This document shows positions 27,101 to 34,684 of a DNA stretch of 64,000 nt, in pieces (within the stretch, counting starts at the first letter, position 1; each line of letters begins with the position of its first letter). This stretch comes from Cloacimonetes bacterium UBA5284. Lineage in GTDB: Bacteria > Cloacimonadota > Cloacimonadia > Cloacimonadales > Cloacimonadaceae. Both the position numbers and the translations under genes were made by a program. The notes below the pieces were generated by a model. It searched no databases. It had not been told where the DNA came from and worked only from the letters and a program-made list of their open reading frames with translations. Location: positions 13,681 to 77,680 of the forward strand of contig DHSO01000023.1 of the NCBI GenBank assembly GCA_002410505.1, written 5' to 3'.

Positions 27101-27349
27101 GACACGGTGATTCTGTATGATCCATGGTGGAATCCCATGGTGGAAAATCAAGCCATAGACCGCACCCACCGCATAGGACAGACCCGGAAGGTACAGGTGT
27201 TCAGGCTGATCACCAAAGCTAGTGTGGAAGAGAAAATACTATCGCTACAACAGAATAAAATCGAGCTCTTCAATGAAGTCATCGAAGGCGGAACCGGAAT
27301 TCTGAAATCGATGAGCCTTGAAGAGCTCAAAAGCCTGTTTTCGTATTAG
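24179..27349 (+). CDS. SNF2-family DNA-dependent ATPase with SWIM-like zinc motif
   Basis: A 1056-residue Swi2/Snf2 ATPase. Near the N-terminus C76-x2-C79-x5-C85-x-H87 resembles a SWIM zinc finger (the usual form is CxC...CxH). A poorly conserved middle region (100-590) precedes the motor: DEMGLGKT at 627-634 (motif I), DEAQ at 722-725 (motif II), SGTPIENN (motif III), and in the second lobe VFSQF, LKTGGTGLNL and DRTHRIGQ (motif VI). Such proteins remodel protein-DNA or RNA polymerase-DNA complexes. No restriction or modification genes are adjacent, so a defence role is not supported by context. Its stop lies two bases from the convergent gene's stop. Confidence 0.93.
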   Translation: MARLFSKDYHDKSNSWYFNHAIILLEDGDLWYWHTLDESDNVLFRFYPTRDKREYFSAWVEVLYDPREQRILSFRCAECAQDESCRHYLSLLRYAYNFISDDILKEEPVQTCDSDSLRGNLRWISNSHSFKLLFEGIYNPGTSKIRIYHQGLEDVDVPGLLKMMKDGEEVSDYIRENYRVFDSYQLAFFEYIAKSGLHYSAKNSYWSLPKTQFADLLLHLEHMPGRLFVKETDEELAFVSQAYPLALRIERAGKKNYSLTPVLVDELSAWYSGYPTWLFFRNKIHKTWLPFKEEVSNAIFKREMQIMPNDLVYYRSVVHNELAEHGIYLDFSEDIELPRVMDSHPKGRLYVKEMGEDILIDGFWVYQDRYELPIGMLKYGKPLVYSTYRGSDAEDKMWFYLSPYLQDKAQALLDMLPPPQVNQLEQNSQLVFRNQDFAALQKAVFRIDEEDWELIIDDSLNRRSIMKIHLEADIQVQRTEDIDWFSYEVSYRHKDLRFSHDELARYFKSKDEFLHTLDGRIFFISNPQIFAEVDQLLARSVQDTDTVYRARILNLPYYHRLREENPAFKIMGDDFLENLSEDLHERKLKRNPDLPSYLQTILRGYQKAGVAWLSMLKHYRLNGILADEMGLGKTIQALAMIAMAPEGSVNLVICPKTLLYNWAGEIEKFHTNIPYAIVEGSKANRIELLQNPNIRLYIMSYSMVSSDAAQLKKMHFDWLILDEAQNIKNVSAQRTKAIKKLNSNYRLALSGTPIENNLTELWSIMDFLMPGYLGSLKSFKDRYLKPEDDHEARQALHRLSSPFLLRRVKKEVLLELPDKQEQISWCKMSPIQEKLYLQILDTVQKKLMPGAPEEMSYVHILAALTKLRQVCNHPHLANSDVLPVPELSAKLEMLVELVQDAISAGHKILVFSQFVQMLQIIRKVFDDLAISYSYLDGKTRDRAEQVKAFESNDDIRLFLISLKTGGTGLNLTAADTVILYDPWWNPMVENQAIDRTHRIGQTRKVQVFRLITKASVEEKILSLQQNKIELFNEVIEGGTGILKSMSLEELKSLFSY

Positions 27350-27351
27350 TA

Positions 27352-27861
27352 TCAAGGATTGGGAAAGATTCTGCCCCAGTCTGGCTCAATTTTGTCATCC
27401 GCGCCAAAACCGTGATAGCTGTTGTTATCGCCATCAAACCATAGTTTTCTGCCTTCTCCCACCGGATTCCTGGCGGTGGCGGTTGCCATGATTACCTTGT
27501 AGGGAGCCACGAATACGAATTCGTTCTCGTTCACGTTTTTCAGTTTTTCTACCATCTGAGTAGTGTAAATCTCCGAGGATTTCCAAGCTATGGCAAAGTT
27601 CCAATTCTCAATCACTTTGCTCTTTAAACCGATCTCTACCAGGGCTGCGTCGAGATCAAAGCCTCCGGCACTTCCCTGCGTCTGCCAGAAATTGTCCACA
27701 TACGAATGCAGGGCCTCCACAGCAGCGCGAACCTCTTCGGCCCGCTTCTGCGTCTGATAGGCGTTCCAGCGCGGTATCACCAATATCAGAGCTACTATGA
27801 TTATTATTAAAGCCGCTACTATGTAGTATTTAACTCGCGATTTGCCATTTTTTTCTGTCAT
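27352..27861 (-). CDS. Single-pass membrane protein, pilin-like layout
   Basis: A 169-residue protein with a short basic N-terminus, one hydrophobic helix (YYIVAALIIIIVALILVIP) continuing into an amphipathic helix (RAEEVRAAVEALHSYVDNFW), and then a small globular domain. This is the layout of type IV pilins and pseudopilins, but the prepilin peptidase site (G-F-T-L-x-E) is missing, so it may be only a membrane-anchored protein. No pilus genes are near. It converges on the SNF2 gene with a two-base gap. Confidence 0.5.
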   Translation of the reverse strand: MTEKNGKSRVKYYIVAALIIIIVALILVIPRWNAYQTQKRAEEVRAAVEALHSYVDNFWQTQGSAGGFDLDAALVEIGLKSKVIENWNFAIAWKSSEIYTTQMVEKLKNVNENEFVFVAPYKVIMATATARNPVGEGRKLWFDGDNNSYHGFGADDKIEPDWGRIFPNP

Positions 27862-27990
27862 AATCTTCTCCCTGAAAGCTATCTTTCAAGTATATTATAA
27901 GTGTTTTTGTCGTCGGTGCCAGACGAGCATCCGCTCAGTCTCAAATTCTCTTGCCGCATTGATTCCGCTCGAGATGAAGTGGTACCGATA

Positions 27991-29478
27991 TCATATATTC
28001 ATGCCAGTTAATAGGTTAACGCTGATGCGGGCAGATTCGTATATGGTGGGCAATCCGGATCCGGGATGAGTACCGCCGCCAACAAGATAGCAATTTCCCA
28101 ACTCCTCAAACTTGTTGCGAGGCCTCAGATACAGCATCTGATCAAGGCTGTGTGCGAGGTTGAATGTAGCGCCCATGAATACATTATAATCGTTATGCCA
28201 GTTCTGTGGAGTGATAATCAGTTCTTCTTCGATGCAGTCCTCTATATCTTCCAGTTCGGGTAGGGTCTGAGCCACCAGCTTCAAAACCTGATCTCTAAAA
28301 GCTTTCTTGTCACGCTCCCAATTGATTCCGCTCTTGTTGTTTGCCACCGGAACCAGAATGTAAATCGAAGACTTCCCTTCGGGAGCCAGGCTGGGATCGA
28401 TCGCGGAGGGGTTGTGCAGGTAGAAGGCTGTATCCTGATGCAGTACTTTACGAGCGAAGATGTCGCTTACATTCTCTTTGTATGTGGGGCTAAAACGAAT
28501 GTTGTGATGCGGAAGATCCACCTTTTTGTTGATACCCAGATATAGCATGAAGGTCGAACATGAATATTTCATGGTTTTTAGCTTGGAACGAGAATACTTT
28601 TTCAGGCTTCCTTCGGGAACCAGATTGTGCATGGTATGGGCAAAGTCCGAATTCAAGAACACCGCGTCGGCAAAGAGTTTGCGGCCATCTTCCAAAAGCA
28701 GACCTATCACTTTTTTGCCGTCCAGAATCAGCTGTTTTACGGGACAGTTGAGCTCGATCTTGCCGCCATCTTCTTTCACTACTTTGGCCATCGCTTCAGA
28801 GATTTTGGATAGACCTCCCATCACGTGGTAGATGCCTTCTCTGTGCTCTACATGAGGTATGATGGTGAACGCTCCCGGGCAATCCCATGGCGACATACCC
28901 AGATATTTGGATTGGAAAGTGAAGCTCAATCGCAGCTTTTCGCTTTTGAAGTAATCTCCCAAAACGCCATAGAGGGATTTACCCAAAGACAATATGGGCA
29001 GCGCACCCAACAGATGTTTGGAAACCATGCTTTGGGGTTTTGAGTAGGGGATTTTCAGACAGGGAAGCAGCTTTTTGTATCGCTTTTCTTCCACTTCCAA
29101 AAACTTGTCTATGCCATCCTCTTCGCCCGGGAACAGCTTGGCAATATCATTTTTCATGTCTCTGAGATCGGTGCGGATATTCAGGCTAAACTCCGGGAAA
29201 TAAAGCTTGTACATGGGATCTAGCTTGAAGGTCTTCAGATAATCCTCAGTTCTGCGGCCAACCGCATCAAACATCTCGTCCAGGATGAATTTCATCATCA
29301 AAAAAGTGGGCCCGGTATCAAATTTGAAATTCCCCAAGTCTATGCGGGCATTTCGGCCACCTACGCGGTCTGCTTTTTCCATGATGCTGACGTTGTATCC
29401 GTTGTGTTGCAACAGCATCCCGGCGGTAAGCCCGCCCGGTCCCGCCCCAACGATCAATACTTCATTTTTCGCGCTCAT
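27991..29478 (-). CDS. CrtI/phytoene desaturase-family FAD-dependent oxidoreductase
   Basis: A 495-residue flavoprotein. The N-terminal dinucleotide motif VGAGPGGLTAGMLLQHNGY with MEKADRVGGRNAR, and the C-terminal GGGTHPGSGLPTIYESARIS, are those of the phytoene desaturase/CrtN/carotenoid isomerase superfamily. No phytoene synthase or other isoprenoid gene is nearby, so the substrate may be a carotenoid or another lipid. The start follows CTGGAGGAAGGGATAC. Divergent from the glutathione peroxidase, with a good promoter at 29512-29540. Confidence 0.85.
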   Translation of the reverse strand: MSAKNEVLIVGAGPGGLTAGMLLQHNGYNVSIMEKADRVGGRNARIDLGNFKFDTGPTFLMMKFILDEMFDAVGRRTEDYLKTFKLDPMYKLYFPEFSLNIRTDLRDMKNDIAKLFPGEEDGIDKFLEVEEKRYKKLLPCLKIPYSKPQSMVSKHLLGALPILSLGKSLYGVLGDYFKSEKLRLSFTFQSKYLGMSPWDCPGAFTIIPHVEHREGIYHVMGGLSKISEAMAKVVKEDGGKIELNCPVKQLILDGKKVIGLLLEDGRKLFADAVFLNSDFAHTMHNLVPEGSLKKYSRSKLKTMKYSCSTFMLYLGINKKVDLPHHNIRFSPTYKENVSDIFARKVLHQDTAFYLHNPSAIDPSLAPEGKSSIYILVPVANNKSGINWERDKKAFRDQVLKLVAQTLPELEDIEDCIEEELIITPQNWHNDYNVFMGATFNLAHSLDQMLYLRPRNKFEELGNCYLVGGGTHPGSGLPTIYESARISVNLLTGMNI

Positions 29479-29511
29479 GTATCCCTTCCTCCAGTTATTA
29501 TTTATTAAATC

Positions 29512-29540
29512 AGTATATAAAAATCTGCCAATGAGGTCAA
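29512..29540 (-). promoter_or_regulatory. Promoter of the CrtI-like gene
   Basis: On the minus strand TTGACC (29540-29535), a 17-base spacer and TATACT (29517-29512) make a near-consensus sigma-70 promoter about 34 bases upstream of the ATG at 29478. Confidence 0.55.
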
Positions 29541-29671
29541 GCAGAATTTTATGGCATCAGATGTTTAGGTTTTGGGATAGCGCCGGTGACAGCACATCAT
29601 TAAGGCATGTTTGCCAACGGCAAATAATTGCCTACTTTATTATAAGACCATTAAAAATCAGCGGAGCAAAA

Positions 29672-30241
29672 ATGACCAGCAGATCAAGTAAAAGGTATTT
29701 ACTTATCTTACTGATTTTAAGCTTAACAGGAGCAGTACAGATGGCATACGCGAAGAATATATACGACTTTGAGCCGCAGCTGATCGACGCTACGGTTCAA
29801 AAAATGAGTGATTATGAGGGTAAGGTGCTGCTGATCGTAAATACGGCCAGCAAATGCGGCTTTACAAAGCAATATGAAGGTCTGCAAAAGCTTTATGACG
29901 ATTACAAAGAACAAGGCTTTGCGGTACTTGGCTTTCCCGCCAACAACTTCATGAATCAAGAACCGGGGGAAAACGATACAATAGCGCAGTTTTGCCGCTT
30001 GAATTTTGGGGTGAGCTTTCCGCTTTTTGCCAAGCTCTCCGTGCGGGGCAAAAATATCCATCCCCTGTTCGATTGGCTCACCTCAAAGACGGAAAATCCG
30101 GAATATGCCGGCAAGGTTACCTGGAACTTCAATAAATTCCTGATCTCCAAAGATGGCCGGCTTATCGGGCGCTTTGGTTCCAGAGTGGAGCCCTCGGATC
30201 CGGAACTGATCAAGGCCATAAAGGAAGCTCTGGCCTCATAG
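29672..30241 (+). CDS. Secreted Cys-type glutathione peroxidase (probably thioredoxin-dependent)
   Basis: A 189-residue glutathione-peroxidase-family protein with an N-terminal signal (YLLILLILSLTGAVQMAYA). The peroxidatic residue is Cys62 (NTASKCGFT), not selenocysteine, and the resolving Cys108 in QFCRLNFG is present 46 residues later, the spacing of thioredoxin-dependent enzymes. The tetrad Gln is replaced by Asn (PANNFMNQEPG instead of CNQF); WNFNKFL keeps Trp and Asn. I start at 29672 because CGGAGCAAAA precedes that ATG and the signal peptide begins there; the frame is open further upstream but crosses the divergent promoter. It probably removes peroxides in the periplasm. Confidence 0.88.
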   Translation: MTSRSSKRYLLILLILSLTGAVQMAYAKNIYDFEPQLIDATVQKMSDYEGKVLLIVNTASKCGFTKQYEGLQKLYDDYKEQGFAVLGFPANNFMNQEPGENDTIAQFCRLNFGVSFPLFAKLSVRGKNIHPLFDWLTSKTENPEYAGKVTWNFNKFLISKDGRLIGRFGSRVEPSDPELIKAIKEALAS

Positions 30242-30349
30242 TAAGGATCTTTCGCACTCAGAGCATCAAGCGCGCTGAATCGTCTCCACCAGTAGCTGAC
30301 ATCGCAGGCCGCAGGATCATGAATCCTTATCTGCTTTGCGGATTTATTA

Positions 30350-30377
30350 TTGACACAATCAGCATTTCCAAAATACT
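30350..30377 (+). promoter_or_regulatory. Candidate promoter of the lysine-fermentation operon
   Basis: TTGACA (30350-30355), a 16-base spacer and AATACT (30372-30377), about 55 bases upstream of kdd. A weaker -10, but the same TTGACA-N16-AATACT arrangement recurs at 39846. Confidence 0.4.
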
Positions 30378-30432
30378 GGAAAGACTAAGATAAGTTTATA
30401 TCAAATAATAGATTAGATACTGTGGAGGAATT

Positions 30433-31491
30433 ATGAAAACTGGCGGATGCCGCTATGGAACCCATCGTGTTATAGAACCCAAGGGTGTATTACCTCAGCC
30501 TGCCCGCGTTCTGAATAACGATATGAACGAGATTTGGGACAACGAACTGAAAATCGACGTTATCAGACTGAATGTGGACAGCGCTTCTTTTCATCAGATC
30601 AAGAATAAACTGCAAGTCCAAGGCCATACTGACATGGAAAATGCCTTCGCTGATCACGCTGTTGATCTCACAAATCGCACCGGAAAACACAAAAACGAAG
30701 ATACCGGAAGCGGCGGAATGCTGATCGGCAGAGTCTCTGAGATCGGCCCGAATTTTGAAATGAAAGACAAGATCAAAGTGGGAGACAAGATTGCCAGCCT
30801 GGTATCTCTCTCGCTTACTCCACTGAAGATCAATGAAGTAAAGAGAGTGCTGCTGGACAAGGATCAGGTGGAAATCGAAGGTCAAGCCATCCTTTTCAGC
30901 AGTGGCATCTATGCCAAGCTCCCGGACGACATGGACGAAAACCTCGCGCTCTCGGTACTGGACGTGGCCGGTGCGCCCGCTCAGGTGGAGCGCCTGGTAA
31001 AAGCCGGCGACAATGTGGTGATCATCGGTGCCAATGGTAAGAGCGGAATTCTGTGTAATGCTGTGGCACGGGAACGGGCCGGAGTGTCCGGTAAGGTGAT
31101 CGGTGTGGTTCGCAATCCGGATTACATACCCACTTGCAAGGACACCGGCTGTCATGAAGTGATCATCGCCAATGCCACAGACGCGATCACTATCCAGAAA
31201 GAAGTCTCCCGTCTCACCGACGGAAAAATGGCTGATGTGGTGATAAACGTGGTAAACATCGAAGATACCGAACTTCCCACCATCATGGCAGCCCGGGATA
31301 GAGGCCTGGTATATTTCTTCTCGATGGCCACTTCATTCACCAAAGCCGCTTTGGGTGCAGAGGGTATCGGAGCGGATGTGGATATGATCCTGGGCAATGG
31401 CTACGCTCGAAATCACGCGATGATTTCCCTGGATCTATTGCGCAGAAACCCCGTACTAATGAAACTTTTTAAAGAACGTTATACAGATTAG
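30433..31491 (+). CDS. kdd: L-erythro-3,5-diaminohexanoate dehydrogenase
   Basis: A 352-residue NAD(P)-dependent dehydrogenase of lysine fermentation; it oxidatively deaminates 3,5-diaminohexanoate to 5-amino-3-oxohexanoate. The N-terminal GCRYGTHRVIEPKGVLPQPA block is characteristic of Kdd, and the Rossmann motif VIIGANGKSGILCNAVARE lies near residue 195. The start follows TGTGGAGGAATT. Lysine 2,3-aminomutase follows 13 bases later, as in known lysine-fermentation clusters. The intervening 5,6-aminomutase (kamD, kamE) is not in this window. Confidence 0.93.
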   Translation: MKTGGCRYGTHRVIEPKGVLPQPARVLNNDMNEIWDNELKIDVIRLNVDSASFHQIKNKLQVQGHTDMENAFADHAVDLTNRTGKHKNEDTGSGGMLIGRVSEIGPNFEMKDKIKVGDKIASLVSLSLTPLKINEVKRVLLDKDQVEIEGQAILFSSGIYAKLPDDMDENLALSVLDVAGAPAQVERLVKAGDNVVIIGANGKSGILCNAVARERAGVSGKVIGVVRNPDYIPTCKDTGCHEVIIANATDAITIQKEVSRLTDGKMADVVINVVNIEDTELPTIMAARDRGLVYFFSMATSFTKAALGAEGIGADVDMILGNGYARNHAMISLDLLRRNPVLMKLFKERYTD

Positions 31492-31504
31492 GACAGGAGC
31501 AATA

Positions 31505-32749
31505 ATGAGCATCATAGATATTCGTTCAATCGCCACTGAAGCACAGTGGAATGATTGGCACTGGCAGCTGAAAAATCGCATTACAGATGCGACTGAGCTG
31601 CGTAAATACATCACCTTGCTTCCGGAGGAAGAAGCACTTTTTGCCAAGCAGGAGTTTTCATTCCGCATGGCTATCACCCCATATTACCTGTCTCTGATCG
31701 ATCACAGTAATCCCAATGATCCCGTCAGGATGCAGGCCATTCCCCGTGTTTATGAAAGCGAATTGTCCAGCTCCGACATGGCAGACCCTTTGCATGAAGA
31801 TGCGGATGCACCGGTACCGGGGATGACTCACCGCTATCCTGATCGCGTTCTCTTGCTCCTCACAGATCAATGCGCTATGTATTGCCGTCACTGCACTCGC
31901 CGCAGAAAGGCCGGGGAACACGATGCCCCCATGCCCGCGGAGAATGTGGATAAAGCCATTGAATATATCCGTGAGCACAAGGAAATCCGCGATGTGATCC
32001 TTTCTGGCGGCGATCCCCTTACTTTGGGGGATGAACGCTTGGACAACATCCTGGGCAAACTGAGCCGGATTGACCATGTGGATATCGTGAGATTGGGCAC
32101 CAGAACCCCGGTTGTGTTGCCTCAGCGTATCACTGATTCACTTTTGGCGGTATTGAAGAAATATCCCTTTGTATGGGTGAATACTCATTATAACCATCCT
32201 CAAGAGATCAGTGAAACAGCAGCAAAAGCGCTGGCACGTCTCGCAGAAGCAGGTTTGCCCCTGGGCAATCAATCTGTACTCTTGAAAGGCATCAACGACC
32301 ATGTGGATGTGATGAAGGCCTTGGTTCACAAACTGGTGCGCAACCGAGTGAGACCCTATTACATCTATCAGTGCGATCTCTCTGAAGGGATCAGTCATTT
32401 CCGCACTCCGATATCCCGCGGTATCGAAATCATAGAATCCCTGCGTGGTCACACCAGCGGATTGTGCGTACCCACTTTTGTAGTGGATGCTCCAGGTGGC
32501 GGAGGCAAGATCCCCGTAATGCCAAACTACATCATTTCACAGATGCCGGGCCGAGTGATCTTGAGAAACTATGAAGGCTTTATAACCAGCTATACCGAAC
32601 CCGGTTTTGAAGCCTTGGAAGACGCGAATTACCGTGATTTGTGCCCGCGTGAAAGAGAAAGCAGTGAAGGCGTGATGAGCTTGCTGAAAGGAAAGCATGT
32701 GTCGATCGGCCCTGCCGAGACCAGACGTAATCAACGCCGCAAACACTAA
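31505..32749 (+). CDS. kamA: Lysine 2,3-aminomutase
   Basis: A 414-residue radical-SAM, PLP-dependent enzyme that converts L-lysine to L-beta-lysine, the first step of lysine fermentation. The iron-sulfur ligands are C123, C127 and C130 (CAMYCRHC). K335 in the GGGGK segment is the PLP lysine. D291 (YQCDLSEG) and D328 (VVDAPGG) match the two aspartates that bind the lysine side-chain amino group in the clostridial enzyme, at the same offset as the other key residues, so lysine rather than glutamate or arginine specificity is well supported. Start follows ACAGGAGCAATA. Confidence 0.96.
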   Translation: MSIIDIRSIATEAQWNDWHWQLKNRITDATELRKYITLLPEEEALFAKQEFSFRMAITPYYLSLIDHSNPNDPVRMQAIPRVYESELSSSDMADPLHEDADAPVPGMTHRYPDRVLLLLTDQCAMYCRHCTRRRKAGEHDAPMPAENVDKAIEYIREHKEIRDVILSGGDPLTLGDERLDNILGKLSRIDHVDIVRLGTRTPVVLPQRITDSLLAVLKKYPFVWVNTHYNHPQEISETAAKALARLAEAGLPLGNQSVLLKGINDHVDVMKALVHKLVRNRVRPYYIYQCDLSEGISHFRTPISRGIEIIESLRGHTSGLCVPTFVVDAPGGGGKIPVMPNYIISQMPGRVILRNYEGFITSYTEPGFEALEDANYRDLCPRERESSEGVMSLLKGKHVSIGPAETRRNQRRKH

Positions 32750-32764
32750 TCCAAACAGGCTGAT

Positions 32765-33760
32765 ATGAAGAAATTGATTTCCACCGGGGCTATAAAGAAC
32801 ATAGCCTTGGTGGGAATCAGTAAAAATGCGGGCAAGACCTCGCTGTTAAACTCCATCTTAAAAGATTTTCCCCGGCTCAGTCGGGCTGTAATGAGCACCG
32901 GGATAGATGGGGAAAGCGAAGACAGGGTGTTTAAGACTCCCAAACCTCAGGTACATCTGTACAGGGGAGATATGTTCTGTTGCGACGCAGACACGCTGTC
33001 GCTCCACGGAAGCTCGGTAAGCGTATTGCATTCATCCCGGTATTCCGGACGGAAGCTATATCTGGCCAAAGCTGAAGCAGACCTGGATACTCAGATCACC
33101 GGCCCTTCCGCTCTTCGATATCAGCGAGAGATGATCGATGTGATGCACAGGCTTGGGGCAAAAAAGGTGTTTGTGGACGGTTCTCTGGATCGTAAGTCAA
33201 TCGCCTTGGACGATAGCATCGACGCGTTGATACTGGCCATCGGAGCCAGCTTTGGCAGCCCGGAGCAGATCATCGGCGAAATCCTCCGCTTGATTATCTT
33301 GCGGGATATTCCGGTAGTAAAACTCAGCGGCTACCGCTATAAAAGGCTAAAACAAAGCCGGACTATCCTGGTCCAAGCCGGAGAACGCTGGCAAGATACC
33401 GGCATCGCCAGCCTGATCAACAACGAGAAAAAGGTTTTGGAGCTATTGGACAAAAATCCTCGGGCATTGTTTGTGCCCACATCCTTTACTGATTTCCTGT
33501 ATGAAAAACTGAGCAGAGCTATGGCGAGACCGGATTTTCAGCTGATCTTGCGCCATCCGGAATGCATGAAGCTAAACATTGGCAATTTGAAGAAACTGCA
33601 AAAGCACACAAAGCTCAATTGCCTGATTCCTTTCAAGCTGGCAGCTTTTGCGCTCAATTCCACTGCCACCGGCCGAGATCCCATCTCTGCGGATCGCTTT
33701 CGAGAAGATATTCGCACCGCATTTCCCCAAGAGACATTTTATGATATTATGGAGATATAG
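32765..33760 (+). CDS. kamB: KamB-like P-loop protein of the lysine-fermentation cluster
   Basis: A 331-residue protein with a Walker A loop GISKNAGKT at residues 17-25 and a downstream DGSLDRKSIA segment. It directly follows kamA, the position held by kamB in described kdd-kamA-kamB-kamC-kamD-kamE clusters, where KamB is thought to help keep the B12-dependent 5,6-aminomutase active. I assign the name from position and the P-loop, not from close sequence memory. Its partners kamC, kamD and kamE do not follow; a cation transporter gene starts one base after its stop. Confidence 0.6.
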   Translation: MKKLISTGAIKNIALVGISKNAGKTSLLNSILKDFPRLSRAVMSTGIDGESEDRVFKTPKPQVHLYRGDMFCCDADTLSLHGSSVSVLHSSRYSGRKLYLAKAEADLDTQITGPSALRYQREMIDVMHRLGAKKVFVDGSLDRKSIALDDSIDALILAIGASFGSPEQIIGEILRLIILRDIPVVKLSGYRYKRLKQSRTILVQAGERWQDTGIASLINNEKKVLELLDKNPRALFVPTSFTDFLYEKLSRAMARPDFQLILRHPECMKLNIGNLKKLQKHTKLNCLIPFKLAAFALNSTATGRDPISADRFREDIRTAFPQETFYDIMEI

Positions 33761-34684
33761 ATGACACGGGATCGTGACTTTTTAACTTCTCTAACCGTGA
33801 ACTTGGGATTGTTCAGCAACATCGTGCTGGCTGCTCTAAAGACCAGCATCGGCATATTGGGGCACAGTCCGGCAGTGTTGGCTGATGGCATCAATTCCAC
33901 TTCGGACGTAGTGTACTACATAGCTGTGAAGATCTTTATGAAGCAAGCCCGGAAACCCGCGGACAAGGAACATCCCTTTGGTCACAGGCAACTGGAATCC
34001 ATCTCCGCCATAGTAGTGGGAGCGTTCATTCTCACCACCGGAATCACCATTTTTTGGGAAAGCGTAAATAAGGTCTATGAACTCATCATCGGCGTAGAGA
34101 CGGGAAGATCTGCCTCCATCTGGGCCTTGTCTATAGCGCTTGCAACTTTTGTGATCAAGCTGGGCCTGTATTTCTACACCCGTGGAACTGCCGGAAAGAC
34201 GCACAACCCGACCCTGCGGGCTTTGGCCAATGATCATTTGAACGACATCATGGCTTCTGTGGCGGTCATCATAGGTGTAGTTCTGGGAAGACTGGGCTAC
34301 TTCTGGATGGATCCTGCCGCAGGGGCGATAGTAGCTGTCTACATCATCAAGACAGGAGTGGAGATCATCATGGATTCATCCACAGAGTTGATGGATCACG
34401 TACCGGACGATGAATTTGGCAGGGAATTGCGTGATGTAACGCTGCTGGTGGAGGGCGTGAAAGGCATAGATGATCTTGGTTTGCACCGTTTTGGCCCATA
34501 TTACACCATCAGCATGACGATCAGTGTGGCCGGCGATATCTCCATCGATGAAGGCCACAGTATCTCCAATACCGTGGAAGAACGCCTCATGGAACATTTT
34601 GATAACGGCCTGCGCAAGGTACACATCCACTACCATCCCTACGAGGGAACCAATCCCAATCACAAAGGAGTATCTACTATATGA
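33761..34684 (+). CDS. Cation diffusion facilitator family transporter
   Basis: A 307-residue CDF/ZIP-antiporter type membrane protein exporting divalent metals (zinc, iron, manganese or cobalt) against protons. Six membrane segments occupy about 10-215. The metal site shows as ADGINSTSDVV (helix 2) and ALANDHLNDIMAS (helix 5); HPFGHRQLESI follows helix 2. The C-terminal cytoplasmic domain (220-300) is the usual ferredoxin-like dimerisation fold. It overlaps the M23 peptidase gene by four bases. Confidence 0.92.
   Translation: MTRDRDFLTSLTVNLGLFSNIVLAALKTSIGILGHSPAVLADGINSTSDVVYYIAVKIFMKQARKPADKEHPFGHRQLESISAIVVGAFILTTGITIFWESVNKVYELIIGVETGRSASIWALSIALATFVIKLGLYFYTRGTAGKTHNPTLRALANDHLNDIMASVAVIIGVVLGRLGYFWMDPAAGAIVAVYIIKTGVEIIMDSSTELMDHVPDDEFGRELRDVTLLVEGVKGIDDLGLHRFGPYYTISMTISVAGDISIDEGHSISNTVEERLMEHFDNGLRKVHIHYHPYEGTNPNHKGVSTI

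Noticed and set aside
24179..27349. SNF2 protein as part of a phage-defence island
   Set aside because: No methylase, nuclease, integrase or toxin gene lies nearby; neighbours are ordinary envelope or metabolic genes.
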